From CAZXVW01 sp964644025 (lineage in GTDB: Bacteria; Acidobacteriota; Terriglobia; Bryobacterales; Bryobacteraceae), in assembly GCA_964644025.1 (NCBI GenBank), contig CAZXVW010000209.1, positions 1 to 6,784 on the forward strand: a stretch of DNA of 6,784 bases, given 5' to 3'. The notes beneath the pieces are model-generated. The model was not told the DNA's origin and did no database searches. It was given only the letters and a program-made list of their open reading frames with translations. The number at the start of each line of letters is the position of its first letter. The first letter of the stretch is position 1. The translations under genes and the position numbers were made by a program. Below are positions 1 through 6,390 of this stretch, piece after piece.

Positions 1-2277
1 TATACATTCCACAAAATCGGCTTCATTCAGTATGATCTCCGCCAGGCGCCCGTCCAGGATCCCCGCTTCGAGATTGGCCACGTCGCTGACGCTGAAACCG
101 GCCCGCTGCGCCTTCTCCGGATCCACCCGGAAGTTGACCTGCGGGCCGATCACCACCGACTGGTTCACCACGTCCACCACGCCGCGCACCTTCGGCAGCC
201 ACTGCTCCACCTCCTCAGCCACCTTGTAAAACGCGGCCTCGTTCTCGTGGTAAATCTTGATCTCGATCGGTTCGGGCGACCAGGCCAGGTCGCCGACCAG
301 GTCTTCCAGGATGTGGGGGAACTCGACTTCGATGGCCGGCTCGGCGGCGTTGATCTTTCGCCGCAGCTCGTCGATCACTTCATCGACGCTGCGCCGCCGG
401 TCCCGCTTCAGCTTGACCAGGAAATCACCGGTGTTCGGCTCGGCAATGGCCAGCGCCAGGCGGGCGCCGGTTCGCCGCGAATCGCTTTCCACTTCCGGCG
501 TGGCCTCGAGAATCCGCTGGATGTGCCGGAGCACGCGGTCGGTCTCCTCCAGCGAGGTGCCGGGCGGCATGATGTAGTCGAGCACGAAGGCCCCCTCGTC
601 CATCGGCGGCAGAAAATCACTCCCGATGCGAAAGTAGAGCCCCACCGTGGCGGCCAGCACCACCAGCGCCCCCGCCAGCACCGTCCGGGAGTGCGCCAGC
701 GCCCAGGCCAGCGCCGCCTCGTAGCGCTCGGTGAGCCAGCGCATCAAACGCCCCTCGCCGGCCTGCTCGGCCGCCGCCAGATCCGTCGCGGCCGCCGGAC
801 GAGCCCGAAACACCAGGCGGGCCAGCACCGGCGTGAAGAAGATCGCCAGAAACAGGGAAGCCAGCAGCGCGGTCACCAGCGTCATCGCCAGCGCGCGGAA
901 GAATACCGCCGTCAGCCCGCCCAAAAACACCAGCGGCACGAACACCATGATCGGCGTCAGCGTCGAGCCGATCAGCGCCGGGGTCAGCTCCTGGATCGCG
1001 CTGCGCGCCGCCTCGGCCGGCGTCTGCCCCAGCGACTGGTGCACACTGATGTTCTCCACCATGACGATCGCATCGTCGATCACCACGCCGATACAGGCGG
1101 CGATACCGCCGAGCGTCATCAGGTTGAAACTCATGTGGAACAGCCGCATGAACACGATCGCAATCAGCACCGCGATCGGAATGATCACCGCCGCCACCAG
1201 CGTCGTCCGCCAGTCCTTCAGGAACCCCACCAGCACCAGGATCGCCAGCCCCAGCCCGATCAGGATCGCTTCCGCCACGCCCTCGATCGAATCACGCACC
1301 AGCACGGACTGGTCATAGAAAACCGAAAGCTCGACGGCGCCAGGCAGGCTTTTCCGGATCTGCTCCAGCTCGCGGTTCACCGCCCCGGCGATCTCCACCG
1401 CGTTGCCGCCCGGCTGCTGCATGACGTTGATCAGCACGGCCGGGCGCCCATTGGCGGTGACGATGTTGTAAATGGGCCGCTCGCCGGGCACCACCCGCGC
1501 CAGGTCCTTCACGCGCACTGGCGTGCCCCGCACCACGTCCACTACCGTGTTCTCGATCTCCTCGGGATTGCGGTACAGGCCTGTCACCGCGGTCAAGTAA
1601 AGGTGATAGTTCTCCTGGATCATGCCCGCCGAAGTGATGGTGTTCGTCTTCCGGATCGCGTCCACCACCCTGCTCAGCGGCAATCCGTAACTGTTCAGCT
1701 TTTGCGGCTCGACCAGCACGTGATATTCCGGCTGGCGGCCGCCGACAATCCGCGTCTCGGCTACCCCGGGGATCCGGTACAGCCGCGGCGCCAGGTCGTA
1801 GTAAGCCAGATCCCAGAGCTGCGTCGTGGTCCAGGTCGGCGAAGTGATGCTGAAGCCGATCATCGGGAACACCGAGAAGGTCAGTCGGTTAATGTAGAAC
1901 CGGCATTCCGGCGGCAGCGCCGGCACAATCTGCCCGATTCGTCCCTGGATCTGGTTCAGCGCCGCCACGATGTCCACGTCCCATCGGAAAAACACGCTGA
2001 TTTCCGTCGAGCCCCGGGCGGTCACCGACCGCACGTCGGTGATGCCCGGCACCAGACGGATCGCCTCTTCGATCGGGCGCGTCACCTCGACCATCTCCAC
2101 GTCCACCGGCGCGATGCCGTTATCCACCAGGATGATCACCCGCGGGAAGTCGGTTTGCGGAAAGATGGCGATGGGAAGCTGGAACATGAAGATGGTCCCG
2201 GCCAGCGCAAAGCCGAGCACCACCAGTACCAGGGCGCGCCCCTGTGCCTCCACGAAGGCGCCGAGCCGGCCCGTCAC
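1..2277 (-). CDS. RND efflux permease, HAE/AcrB-like inner-membrane pump (3' end beyond window)
   Basis: This is the proton-driven inner-membrane pump of a tripartite efflux complex. The frame is open from a GTG at 2277 to base 1, giving 759 residues; family members are about 1,000-1,100 long, so the C-terminal quarter lies outside. I translated it by hand without meeting a stop. TM1 is at about residues 13-31, followed by periplasmic porter/docking sequence. TM2-TM6 span about 335-487, TM7 about 530-549, and then the second periplasmic half begins (FLPPMDEG at 555-562). TM4 carries IDDAIVMVEN at 400-409. Asp401-Asp402 match the paired proton-relay aspartates of AcrB (Asp407/408) rather than the VDGA form of CzcA/CusA pumps. 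The start overlaps the adaptor stop by GTGA, with AAGGAG 10 bases upstream. It works with the adaptor and TolC-like channel encoded just upstream. The exact substrate is unknown; an organic solute or drug is likelier than metal. Confidence 0.93.
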   Translation of the reverse strand, partial: MTGRLGAFVEAQGRALVLVVLGFALAGTIFMFQLPIAIFPQTDFPRVIILVDNGIAPVDVEMVEVTRPIEEAIRLVPGITDVRSVTARGSTEISVFFRWDVDIVAALNQIQGRIGQIVPALPPECRFYINRLTFSVFPMIGFSITSPTWTTTQLWDLAYYDLAPRLYRIPGVAETRIVGGRQPEYHVLVEPQKLNSYGLPLSRVVDAIRKTNTITSAGMIQENYHLYLTAVTGLYRNPEEIENTVVDVVRGTPVRVKDLARVVPGERPIYNIVTANGRPAVLINVMQQPGGNAVEIAGAVNRELEQIRKSLPGAVELSVFYDQSVLVRDSIEGVAEAILIGLGLAILVLVGFLKDWRTTLVAAVIIPIAVLIAIVFMRLFHMSFNLMTLGGIAACIGVVIDDAIVMVENISVHQSLGQTPAEAARSAIQELTPALIGSTLTPIMVFVPLVFLGGLTAVFFRALAMTLVTALLASLFLAIFFTPVLARLVFRARPAAATDLAAAEQAGEGRLMRWLTERYEAALAWALAHSRTVLAGALVVLAATVGLYFRIGSDFLPPMDEGAFVLDYIMPPGTSLEETDRVLRHIQRILEATPEVESDSRRTGARLALAIAEPNTGDFLVKLKRDRRRSVDEVIDELRRKINAAEPAIEVEFPHILEDLVGDLAWSPEPIEIKIYHENEAAFYKVAEEVEQWLPKVRGVVDVVNQSVVIGPQVNFRVDPEKAQRAGFSVSDVANLEAGILDGRLAEIILNEADFVECI

Positions 2278-3512
2278 CGGGATGCTTCTCCTTCCGTCCA
2301 GCGGACTTGGGTGCCGCTGGGAAGACCATAGCCGCCCTCGATGACGACCCGCTCGCCGGCCTTTACACCGTCGAGAATCTGAACCTTCCCGTCAAAGGTG
2401 ACTCCGGCTTCGACCTTTTTTTCCACCGCTCGATGGTCATCGCCGGCCACCAGCACCACGCCCCGCCGCGTGCCCTCTTCAAACTGCACTGCCTCCAGCG
2501 GCACCACCACGCTGTCATGGGCCACGCCGGTCCTGATGCGCGCCGTGCCGAACACCCCGGCGCGCAACGCCCCGCGCCCATTCGGAATCTCGCACCAGCT
2601 TTCTACGGTGCGGCGGGCCGGATCCACGGCGCGGTTTACCACCGTCACCCGCCCGCCATAGGAGGTCCCCGGCGCATCCTGCGGGATAAACGTGCAACTC
2701 TGGCCCACGCGAACAGCCGTGGCGTTCTCCTCCGGCACTTGCGCCCGGGCGACCGCCAGGCCCAGATCCATCACCGTGAAGATCGGGGAATTCGGCGTGG
2801 CCATGTCGCCGGGGTAGAGGAACTGCTCGGTCACCACGCCGCGGAACGGACTCCGGATGCGCGTGAACTCCAGTTGGGCCTGGACGAACGACAGCTCCGC
2901 CTTGGCCTGCTCCAGGCGGCTGCGCGCCATCTGGATGTCCTTCTCGCGGGAATGGCTTTCCAGCAATTCCAGCGCCTTGCGCGCCACCTGGTAAGCGGTC
3001 TTGGCCTGCGCCAGTTGCGTCTCGCTCACCAGAAGCTGGCGCCGGGGAATAGCCCCTTGCTCGAACAACTGTTTTCGCCGGTCGTAAATCTTCTCGGCCT
3101 GGTTCAAAGCGGCTTCCGCGGTTGCTACCTGTCCCCTGGCCCGTTCCACGTCGGTGGGCAGGGTGCCGGCCGAGATCTTCTCGAGCGCCGCCCTGGCGGC
3201 GGTCACCGCGGCGGCGGCTTTCCGTTTTTGCGCCTCCAGGTCCCGGTTCTCGAGTTCGGCCAGTAGTTCACCTTTCCTGACCGAATCCCCTTTTTGCACC
3301 GCCAGCTTCCAAATGGGCGCCGTGATCTTCGAGGCCACCTTCGCCTGGGCCCGCGGGAAAATCGTGGCCGGCGCTTCCACCTCCAGCGGTACATCGGCCA
3401 GCCCGGCACGCGCCACCTTCACCTGGACCACCGGCGCCGGCTCGGTTTCCTCCGGCCCCGAACAGCCCGCCAGCCACACAGCTCCGATCATGAGCAATGG
3501 AAGATATCTCAC
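2274..3512 (-). CDS. Periplasmic adaptor (membrane fusion) lipoprotein of RND efflux system, HlyD/AcrA family
   Basis: This 412-residue protein bridges the RND pump and the outer-membrane channel in the periplasm. Residues 1-17 form a lipoprotein signal ending in the lipobox L-A-G-C, so Cys17 is the probable lipid anchor; the following residues (SGPEE) do not include the Asp+2 inner-membrane retention signal. Two half lipoyl domains lie at about 57-92 (with KITAPIWKLAVQKGDSV) and 214-250 (IRSPFRGVVTE). An Ala/Glu/Gln-rich alpha-helical hairpin separates them at about 93-213. A beta-barrel (about 251-330) and a membrane-proximal domain (about 331-405) follow. It begins with GTG at 3512, because only that start gives the complete lipobox signal; starting at Met8 would leave too short a signal. 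It overlaps the TolC-like gene and the RND gene by GTGA at each end. No His- or Met-rich metal-binding extension is visible. Confidence 0.95.
   Translation of the reverse strand: MRYLPLLMIGAVWLAGCSGPEETEPAPVVQVKVARAGLADVPLEVEAPATIFPRAQAKVASKITAPIWKLAVQKGDSVRKGELLAELENRDLEAQKRKAAAAVTAARAALEKISAGTLPTDVERARGQVATAEAALNQAEKIYDRRKQLFEQGAIPRRQLLVSETQLAQAKTAYQVARKALELLESHSREKDIQMARSRLEQAKAELSFVQAQLEFTRIRSPFRGVVTEQFLYPGDMATPNSPIFTVMDLGLAVARAQVPEENATAVRVGQSCTFIPQDAPGTSYGGRVTVVNRAVDPARRTVESWCEIPNGRGALRAGVFGTARIRTGVAHDSVVVPLEAVQFEEGTRRGVVLVAGDDHRAVEKKVEAGVTFDGKVQILDGVKAGERVVIEGGYGLPSGTQVRWTEGEASR
2287..2293 (-). promoter_or_regulatory. Ribosome binding site of the RND permease gene
   Basis: On the minus strand AAGGAGA ends 10 bases before the GTG at 2277 and lies inside the last codons of the adaptor gene. 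This strong Shine-Dalgarno match supports the GTG start that overlaps the adaptor stop codon. Confidence 0.7.
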
Positions 3513-4795
3513 CGTCCCGCCGCGACCTCCAAATCCGCCCGGGCGTTCAGATAGCTCGCCACGGTCGTGTAATAATTCGTCCGCGCTCGCGCCAACTGGT
3601 TCTGCGCCGTGACCACGTCCAGCGCCGACCCCTCGCCGCCTTCGTACCGCACCCGGCTCAGCCGCAGGTCCTCCCGGGCCAGTTCCACCTGTTTCTTCGT
3701 GATGTCGATCTGCCCGAATAATTCCTTGACCCGCGCCAGTGCATCCCGATACTCCCGCGAGTAGGTTCGCCGGGCGATGGCCCGCCTCGTCTCCACCTGC
3801 TGCGCGCGCAGCCGGAATTGCCGGGTCTCGCTGCGGGCCTTGAACCAGTCGAAAATCGGGATGTTCAGGTTGAAAAAAGCGGCGTACCCGCGATCGCGAA
3901 TTCTGACCGCGTCCGAGTCGATCCCATACTGAAACACGAAGCTCAACTGCGGCAGCAGCGCCGAGCGCGCGCTGCGGGACTGGGCCTCGAACATCCGCCG
4001 TTGCGCATCCAGCAAGTTGAACTCGATGCGCCGCATGAACGGCGCCGGCGGCTGGCCCGCTCCGGCCGCCTCCGGCTGCGGCGCCGGGTTCTCCAGCACG
4101 TCCTCCACCACCAGCCGCTGATCCACATCCTCGGTCCAGAACGAAGCCAGCCCCTGGTTGGCCAGCCGCTCTTGCAACTCCGCGTCCCGCAACGCCTGCC
4201 GCAGGAACGCCACCTGCGCCGACGCTTTGACGACGTCGGCCCGGGCCGCCTCTCCGTTCTCAAACAGCAACTGCGTCCGGCGCTCGAAGTTCTCGCTTTC
4301 GGCCAGCGCGTCGCGCACCACCTTCGTGACGTCGCGCGTCAGCAGCAGCTTGTAATAGGCAGCCGTAACCGCCCGCTTCAAGTCCCGTTCGGCCAGCGCG
4401 AGTTGGCTGGCCGCAGCATCCCGGCCGGCGCGCGCCCGGGCCAGCTCCGCCCGCAGCCGGCCCGAGGTGTCGAACTCCTGGACCGCCGTCAGCGCGAAAG
4501 AATATTCGCGAATCGCGTTCAGGGGAATGAAGCTGAACTGGGAGCGGTCGTCCAGCAGCGGGCTGTTATAGATGAGGCCGTTTCTGAGCTCCGTCCGGGG
4601 AAGAAAACCCGCGCGGGCGCCGCTGACGCCCCGCTTGGCGATCTCGGTCTGCTGACGGGCCAGGGTGATCGCGGACGGCGCTTCTCGCGCCAGCCGGATA
4701 CAGTCTTCCAGAGTGAGCTTCTTCGGCGTCTGTTGGGCTGCTCCGGCCCCAGCCAGTGCCAGCAGCAGAGCGAACCCGCAAATCGTGTTTGTCAC
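3509..4795 (-). CDS. TolC-family outer-membrane efflux channel protein
   Basis: This 428-residue protein is the outer-membrane exit duct of the efflux complex. Residues 1 to about 20 form a Sec signal peptide (hydrophobic ICGFALLLALAGAGAA, then QQTPKK), with no lipobox. Two outer-membrane efflux repeats follow, at about 27-220 and 255-425. Each has the long amphipathic helices of the family, and the helix-turn motifs FENGEAARADVVKA (178-191) and YEGGEGSALDVVTAQ (384-398) occupy equivalent places in the two halves. A Pro/Ala/Gly-rich linker at 236-252 joins them. The length is typical of the family. I chose the GTG at 4795 because it places the signal peptide at the N terminus; the frame runs on to a TTG at 4864, but those 23 residues are Gly-rich and not signal-like. 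It is first in the operon, downstream of a TATAAT promoter candidate. Confidence 0.93.
   Translation of the reverse strand: MTNTICGFALLLALAGAGAAQQTPKKLTLEDCIRLAREAPSAITLARQQTEIAKRGVSGARAGFLPRTELRNGLIYNSPLLDDRSQFSFIPLNAIREYSFALTAVQEFDTSGRLRAELARARAGRDAAASQLALAERDLKRAVTAAYYKLLLTRDVTKVVRDALAESENFERRTQLLFENGEAARADVVKASAQVAFLRQALRDAELQERLANQGLASFWTEDVDQRLVVEDVLENPAPQPEAAGAGQPPAPFMRRIEFNLLDAQRRMFEAQSRSARSALLPQLSFVFQYGIDSDAVRIRDRGYAAFFNLNIPIFDWFKARSETRQFRLRAQQVETRRAIARRTYSREYRDALARVKELFGQIDITKKQVELAREDLRLSRVRYEGGEGSALDVVTAQNQLARARTNYYTTVASYLNARADLEVAAGR
3526..3530 (-). promoter_or_regulatory. Probable ribosome binding site of the adaptor gene
   Basis: GGAGG on the minus strand lies 13 bases before the GTG at 3512, inside the end of the TolC-like gene. 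The spacing is longer than usual, so the GTGA stop/start overlap may matter more than direct ribosome binding here. Confidence 0.45.
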
Positions 4796-4806
4796 CGTCG
4801 TGTGAG

Positions 4807-4813
4807 TTCCGCC
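4807..4813 (-). promoter_or_regulatory. Weak ribosome binding site candidate for the TolC-like gene
   Basis: GGCGGAA lies 11 bases before the GTG at 4795 on the minus strand. It is an imperfect Shine-Dalgarno match, but it is the best purine-rich element near this start. Confidence 0.35.
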
Positions 4814-4826
4814 AACTCCACTGGAT

Positions 4827-4857
4827 CCCCCCGGACCCCCAACATCACGGCCCACCC
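4827..4857 (-). other. G-rich leader tract with four G-runs upstream of the efflux operon
   Basis: Read on the minus strand, four G-runs of 3, 3, 5 and 6 bases occur in order, separated by 1, 10 and 3 bases. The last run ends 31 bases before the proposed GTG start. The tract would be in the 5' leader of the efflux mRNA if the TATAAT promoter is used. The central 10-base gap is longer than the usual G-quadruplex loop limit, so folding is speculative. Confidence 0.3.
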
Positions 4858-4911
4858 GCTGCAACGGCCTGCCCTGCCTCGCGGTGCCCGGAAGACCTGC
4901 AAAAGATCTCT

Positions 4912-4940
4912 ATTATATAGCCGCCAAGGCGGCACAACTT
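4912..4940 (-). promoter_or_regulatory. Sigma70-type promoter candidate for the efflux operon
   Basis: The minus strand has a perfect TATAAT at 4917-4912. Two imperfect -35 candidates exist: AAGTTG at 4940-4935 with a 17-base spacer, or TTGTGC at 4937-4932 with a 14-base spacer. The start of transcription would be near 4905, leaving a leader of about 110 bases before the GTG at 4795. The AT-rich box stands out in otherwise GC-rich DNA and lies in the only sizeable gap between ispF and the efflux genes. Confidence 0.55.
4920..4933. repeat. Perfect inverted repeat inside the promoter spacer (possible operator)
   Basis: The arms GCCGCC and GGCGGC are separated by two bases (AA on the plus strand). 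The repeat ends three bases from the TATAAT box and fills most of the gap between -10 and -35. This position is typical for a repressor site or for a MerR-type activator site. No regulator gene is visible in the window. Being pure G/C, the repeat could also arise by chance in GC-rich DNA. Confidence 0.45.
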
Positions 4941-4993
4941 ATCGCAGCATCCAAGTCTTGCGACCCGCTCCCGGTTGGTCAGGTTACCGCGTT

Positions 4994-5005
4994 AGGGCAC
5001 GCCCT
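4994..5005. repeat. Short inverted repeat between ispF and the efflux operon
   Basis: AGGGC and GCCCT arms flank a two-base centre in the intergenic region. It may add a second stem after ispF or be a protein-binding site; its short length makes chance likely. Confidence 0.2.
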
Positions 5006-5029
5006 CCCGTCTGTGCGCTCCCGGATGCC

Positions 5030-5044
5030 CGCCGCCGGGCGGCG
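5030..5044 (-). terminator. GC-rich hairpin directly after ispF, possible weak terminator
   Basis: Immediately after the ispF TGA the minus strand reads CGCCGC, three bases, then GCGGCG, a perfect 6-bp stem. No T-tract follows (the next bases are GGCATCC), so it does not fit a standard intrinsic terminator. It could pause transcription or protect the mRNA 3' end. Confidence 0.3.
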
Positions 5045-5539
5045 TCACACTTCGGCAGCCCCGCCGATTATCGTTGCCACCGCCTGGGCTTCCACCGCCC
5101 GGCCCTCCCCCACCGGCCCGAGCCCCTCGGCTGTCTTGAATTTCAGCGAAACCCGGTTCGTGTCCAGGCCCAGCGCGGCGGCGAGCCTCTCCCGGATCGC
5201 CAGCCGGTAATCCTTGAGCTTCGGCTTTTCGATCACCACGGTGGCATCAACGTGGACGAGCCGGTAGCCCTGCTGTTCCAGTAATCTCACGGCCTCTTTG
5301 AGAAAGCGCTCGCTGGCCGCGCCCCGCCATCGCGGATCCGTGTCCGGGAAATGCATCCCGATGTCGCCCAGCGCCGCTGCGCCGAGAATCGCATCGGTGA
5401 CGGCGTGCGAGAGGACATCGGCGTCCGAGTGCCCTTCCAGCCCGAAGCCGGCCGGAATCGGGACACCGCCAAGAATCAGAGGGCCTCCCGGGCCGGTGCG
5501 ATGCACGTCCCAGCCCAGCCCTGTCCGGTATTCCTGCAT
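5045..5539 (-). CDS. ispF: 2-C-methyl-D-erythritol 2,4-cyclodiphosphate synthase (IspF)
   Basis: This cytosolic enzyme of the MEP pathway converts CDP-methylerythritol 2-phosphate to methylerythritol 2,4-cyclodiphosphate, releasing CMP. It normally acts as a homotrimer with a divalent metal at each subunit interface. At 164 residues it has the normal family length. The metal ligands are Asp11 and His13 (in GWDVH) and His45, with the HSDAD motif at 37-41. LGAAALGDIG (52-61) and FPDTD (64-68) are also conserved. Near the C terminus K-T-A-E (135-138) replaces the T-T-T-E of E. coli, and the following loop reads GLGPVGEGR. By alignment the E. coli residues Phe139, Arg142 and Glu149 are here Pro142, Glu145 and Gln152. 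The ATG directly follows the ispD stop (TGAATG), so translation is probably coupled; a GGGGA tract lies about 8 bases upstream. Confidence 0.96.
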   Translation of the reverse strand: MQEYRTGLGWDVHRTGPGGPLILGGVPIPAGFGLEGHSDADVLSHAVTDAILGAAALGDIGMHFPDTDPRWRGAASERFLKEAVRLLEQQGYRLVHVDATVVIEKPKLKDYRLAIRERLAAALGLDTNRVSLKFKTAEGLGPVGEGRAVEAQAVATIIGGAAEV

Positions 5540-6265
5540 TCAGGCTTCCCCGGCCCGGGCCTTCTCCTCGGCCAGGAAAAAGCGGGCCAGTTGCATATCG
5601 CTCGGCCGCGTGATCTTGATGTTGCGGTCGCTGCCGTGCACGACGCTCACCTCCACCTTTTCCAACCGCTCCACCAGGCTCGATTCGTCGGTGCCGACAA
5701 AATCATCCTCCCGCGCCTTGGCGAAGGCCTCCCGCAGCAAATCGAGCCGGAACACCTGGGGGGTCTGGGTGAGGATCAGACGCTCGCGAGGCAGGGTCGC
5801 CCGGACCTTGGTCAGGTGCACCTGTTTCACCGTGTCCACGGGCACGATGCCGACGATGGCGGCGCCGCTTCGGGCGGCTTCGGCGATCACCTTGTCCAGA
5901 ATCTCCAGATCAATGAACGGGCGAACCGCATCGTGCACCGCCACCAGGTCGGTGTCCGGAGAAACGACCGTGAGGCCATTCTCCACCGAATGTTGGCGCG
6001 TGTCGCCGCCTTCGACCAGGTGGACCGGCTTGGTGGGATTGTCAGCCTGGATCAGTTCTCCCACCCACTGCAGATCCTCCTGGCGCAGCGGCACCGTGAT
6101 CTCGGTCACTTGCGGACAGGCGAGGAACTTGCGAATCGTGTGCAGCAAGATCGGCATCCCGTCCAGCAGCATGAACTGCTTGCGGCTGGTTCCCGTCTTC
6201 TCCGGGGCGGCCACCCTCATCCGGGTGCCAAAGCCCGCGGCCGGCAGTATTACGGCGACTTTCAT
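5540..6265 (-). CDS. ispD: 2-C-methyl-D-erythritol 4-phosphate cytidylyltransferase (IspD)
   Basis: This cytosolic enzyme joins MEP and CTP to give CDP-methylerythritol and pyrophosphate, two steps before IspF in the MEP pathway. At 241 residues it is close to the usual 225-240. It is a single nucleotidyltransferase domain: the nucleotide loop PAAGFGTRM is at 8-16, with Arg15 matching E. coli Arg20. KQF at 29-31 has Lys29 matching catalytic Lys27. GGDTRQHSV is at 86-94, VHDAVRPF at 110-117, PVDTVK at 142-147, TDESSLVE at 192-199 and NIKITRP at 215-221, where Lys217 matches Lys213. About seven extra residues lie between RM and KQF compared with E. coli. It starts with ATG and has only weak ribosome-site purines (GAG six bases upstream). 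It abuts ispF without a gap and follows the PIN/TRAM gene after 125 bases. Confidence 0.96.
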   Translation of the reverse strand: MKVAVILPAAGFGTRMRVAAPEKTGTSRKQFMLLDGMPILLHTIRKFLACPQVTEITVPLRQEDLQWVGELIQADNPTKPVHLVEGGDTRQHSVENGLTVVSPDTDLVAVHDAVRPFIDLEILDKVIAEAARSGAAIVGIVPVDTVKQVHLTKVRATLPRERLILTQTPQVFRLDLLREAFAKAREDDFVGTDESSLVERLEKVEVSVVHGSDRNIKITRPSDMQLARFFLAEEKARAGEA

Positions 6266-6390
6266 GGCTCGAAATGGAGATAACTCTACTCTACACCACT
6301 TGCTTCGCCGGCCGGTGAAACCGCGCCCAGCGCTCCCGGCAGGCCTTCCCTGGCGTGGAGCGGTGGGCGGTCCCCCGGGCCCCGCGGCCC
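6266..6390 (-). other. Intergenic region between the PIN/TRAM gene and ispD
   Basis: This 125-base spacer has a GC-rich half beside the PIN/TRAM stop and a more AT-rich half beside ispD, where the minus strand contains GTAGAGTAGAG. I see no convincing -10/-35 pair and no T-tract. Whether ispD-ispF share the PIN/TRAM transcript or have their own promoter cannot be decided from the sequence. Confidence 0.4.
6377..6390 (-). other. Small GC hairpin after the PIN/TRAM gene stop
   Basis: Directly after the stop codon the minus strand reads GGGCC, GCGG, GGCCC: a 5-bp stem with a 4-base loop. No T-tract follows, so it is at best a pausing or 3'-end-stabilising element. A similar stem sits directly after the ispF stop. 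Confidence 0.3.

Noticed and set aside
247..2331. A 694-codon open frame on the plus strand rich in His, Arg and Gln
   Set aside because: It lies exactly in antisense codon register with the RND permease gene. It stays open because that gene avoids TTA, CTA and TCA codons. Its composition matches no protein family, while the minus strand gives a clear RND protein.
2244..3266. A 340-codon plus-strand open frame over the adaptor gene
   Set aside because: It is in the antisense codon register of the adaptor gene, with no recognisable domain; it is a by-product of GC-rich codon use.
1..4795. Heavy-metal (Cus/Czc-type) efflux system
   Set aside because: TM4 has DD rather than the DGA form with an upstream acidic residue of metal pumps, and the adaptor has no metal-binding extension. 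The evidence does not support a metal substrate, though it does not exclude one.
4796..4864. A 23-residue N-terminal extension of the TolC-like protein from a TTG at 4864
   Set aside because: The extension is Gly-rich and would bury the signal peptide; no ribosome site precedes the TTG. The GTG at 4795 gives a normal signal peptide.
3818..5284. A 488-codon plus-strand open frame over the TolC-like gene and the intergenic region
   Set aside because: It is in the antisense register of the TolC-like gene, has a low-complexity Arg/Gln/Leu composition and crosses the promoter candidate and into ispF; not a plausible gene.
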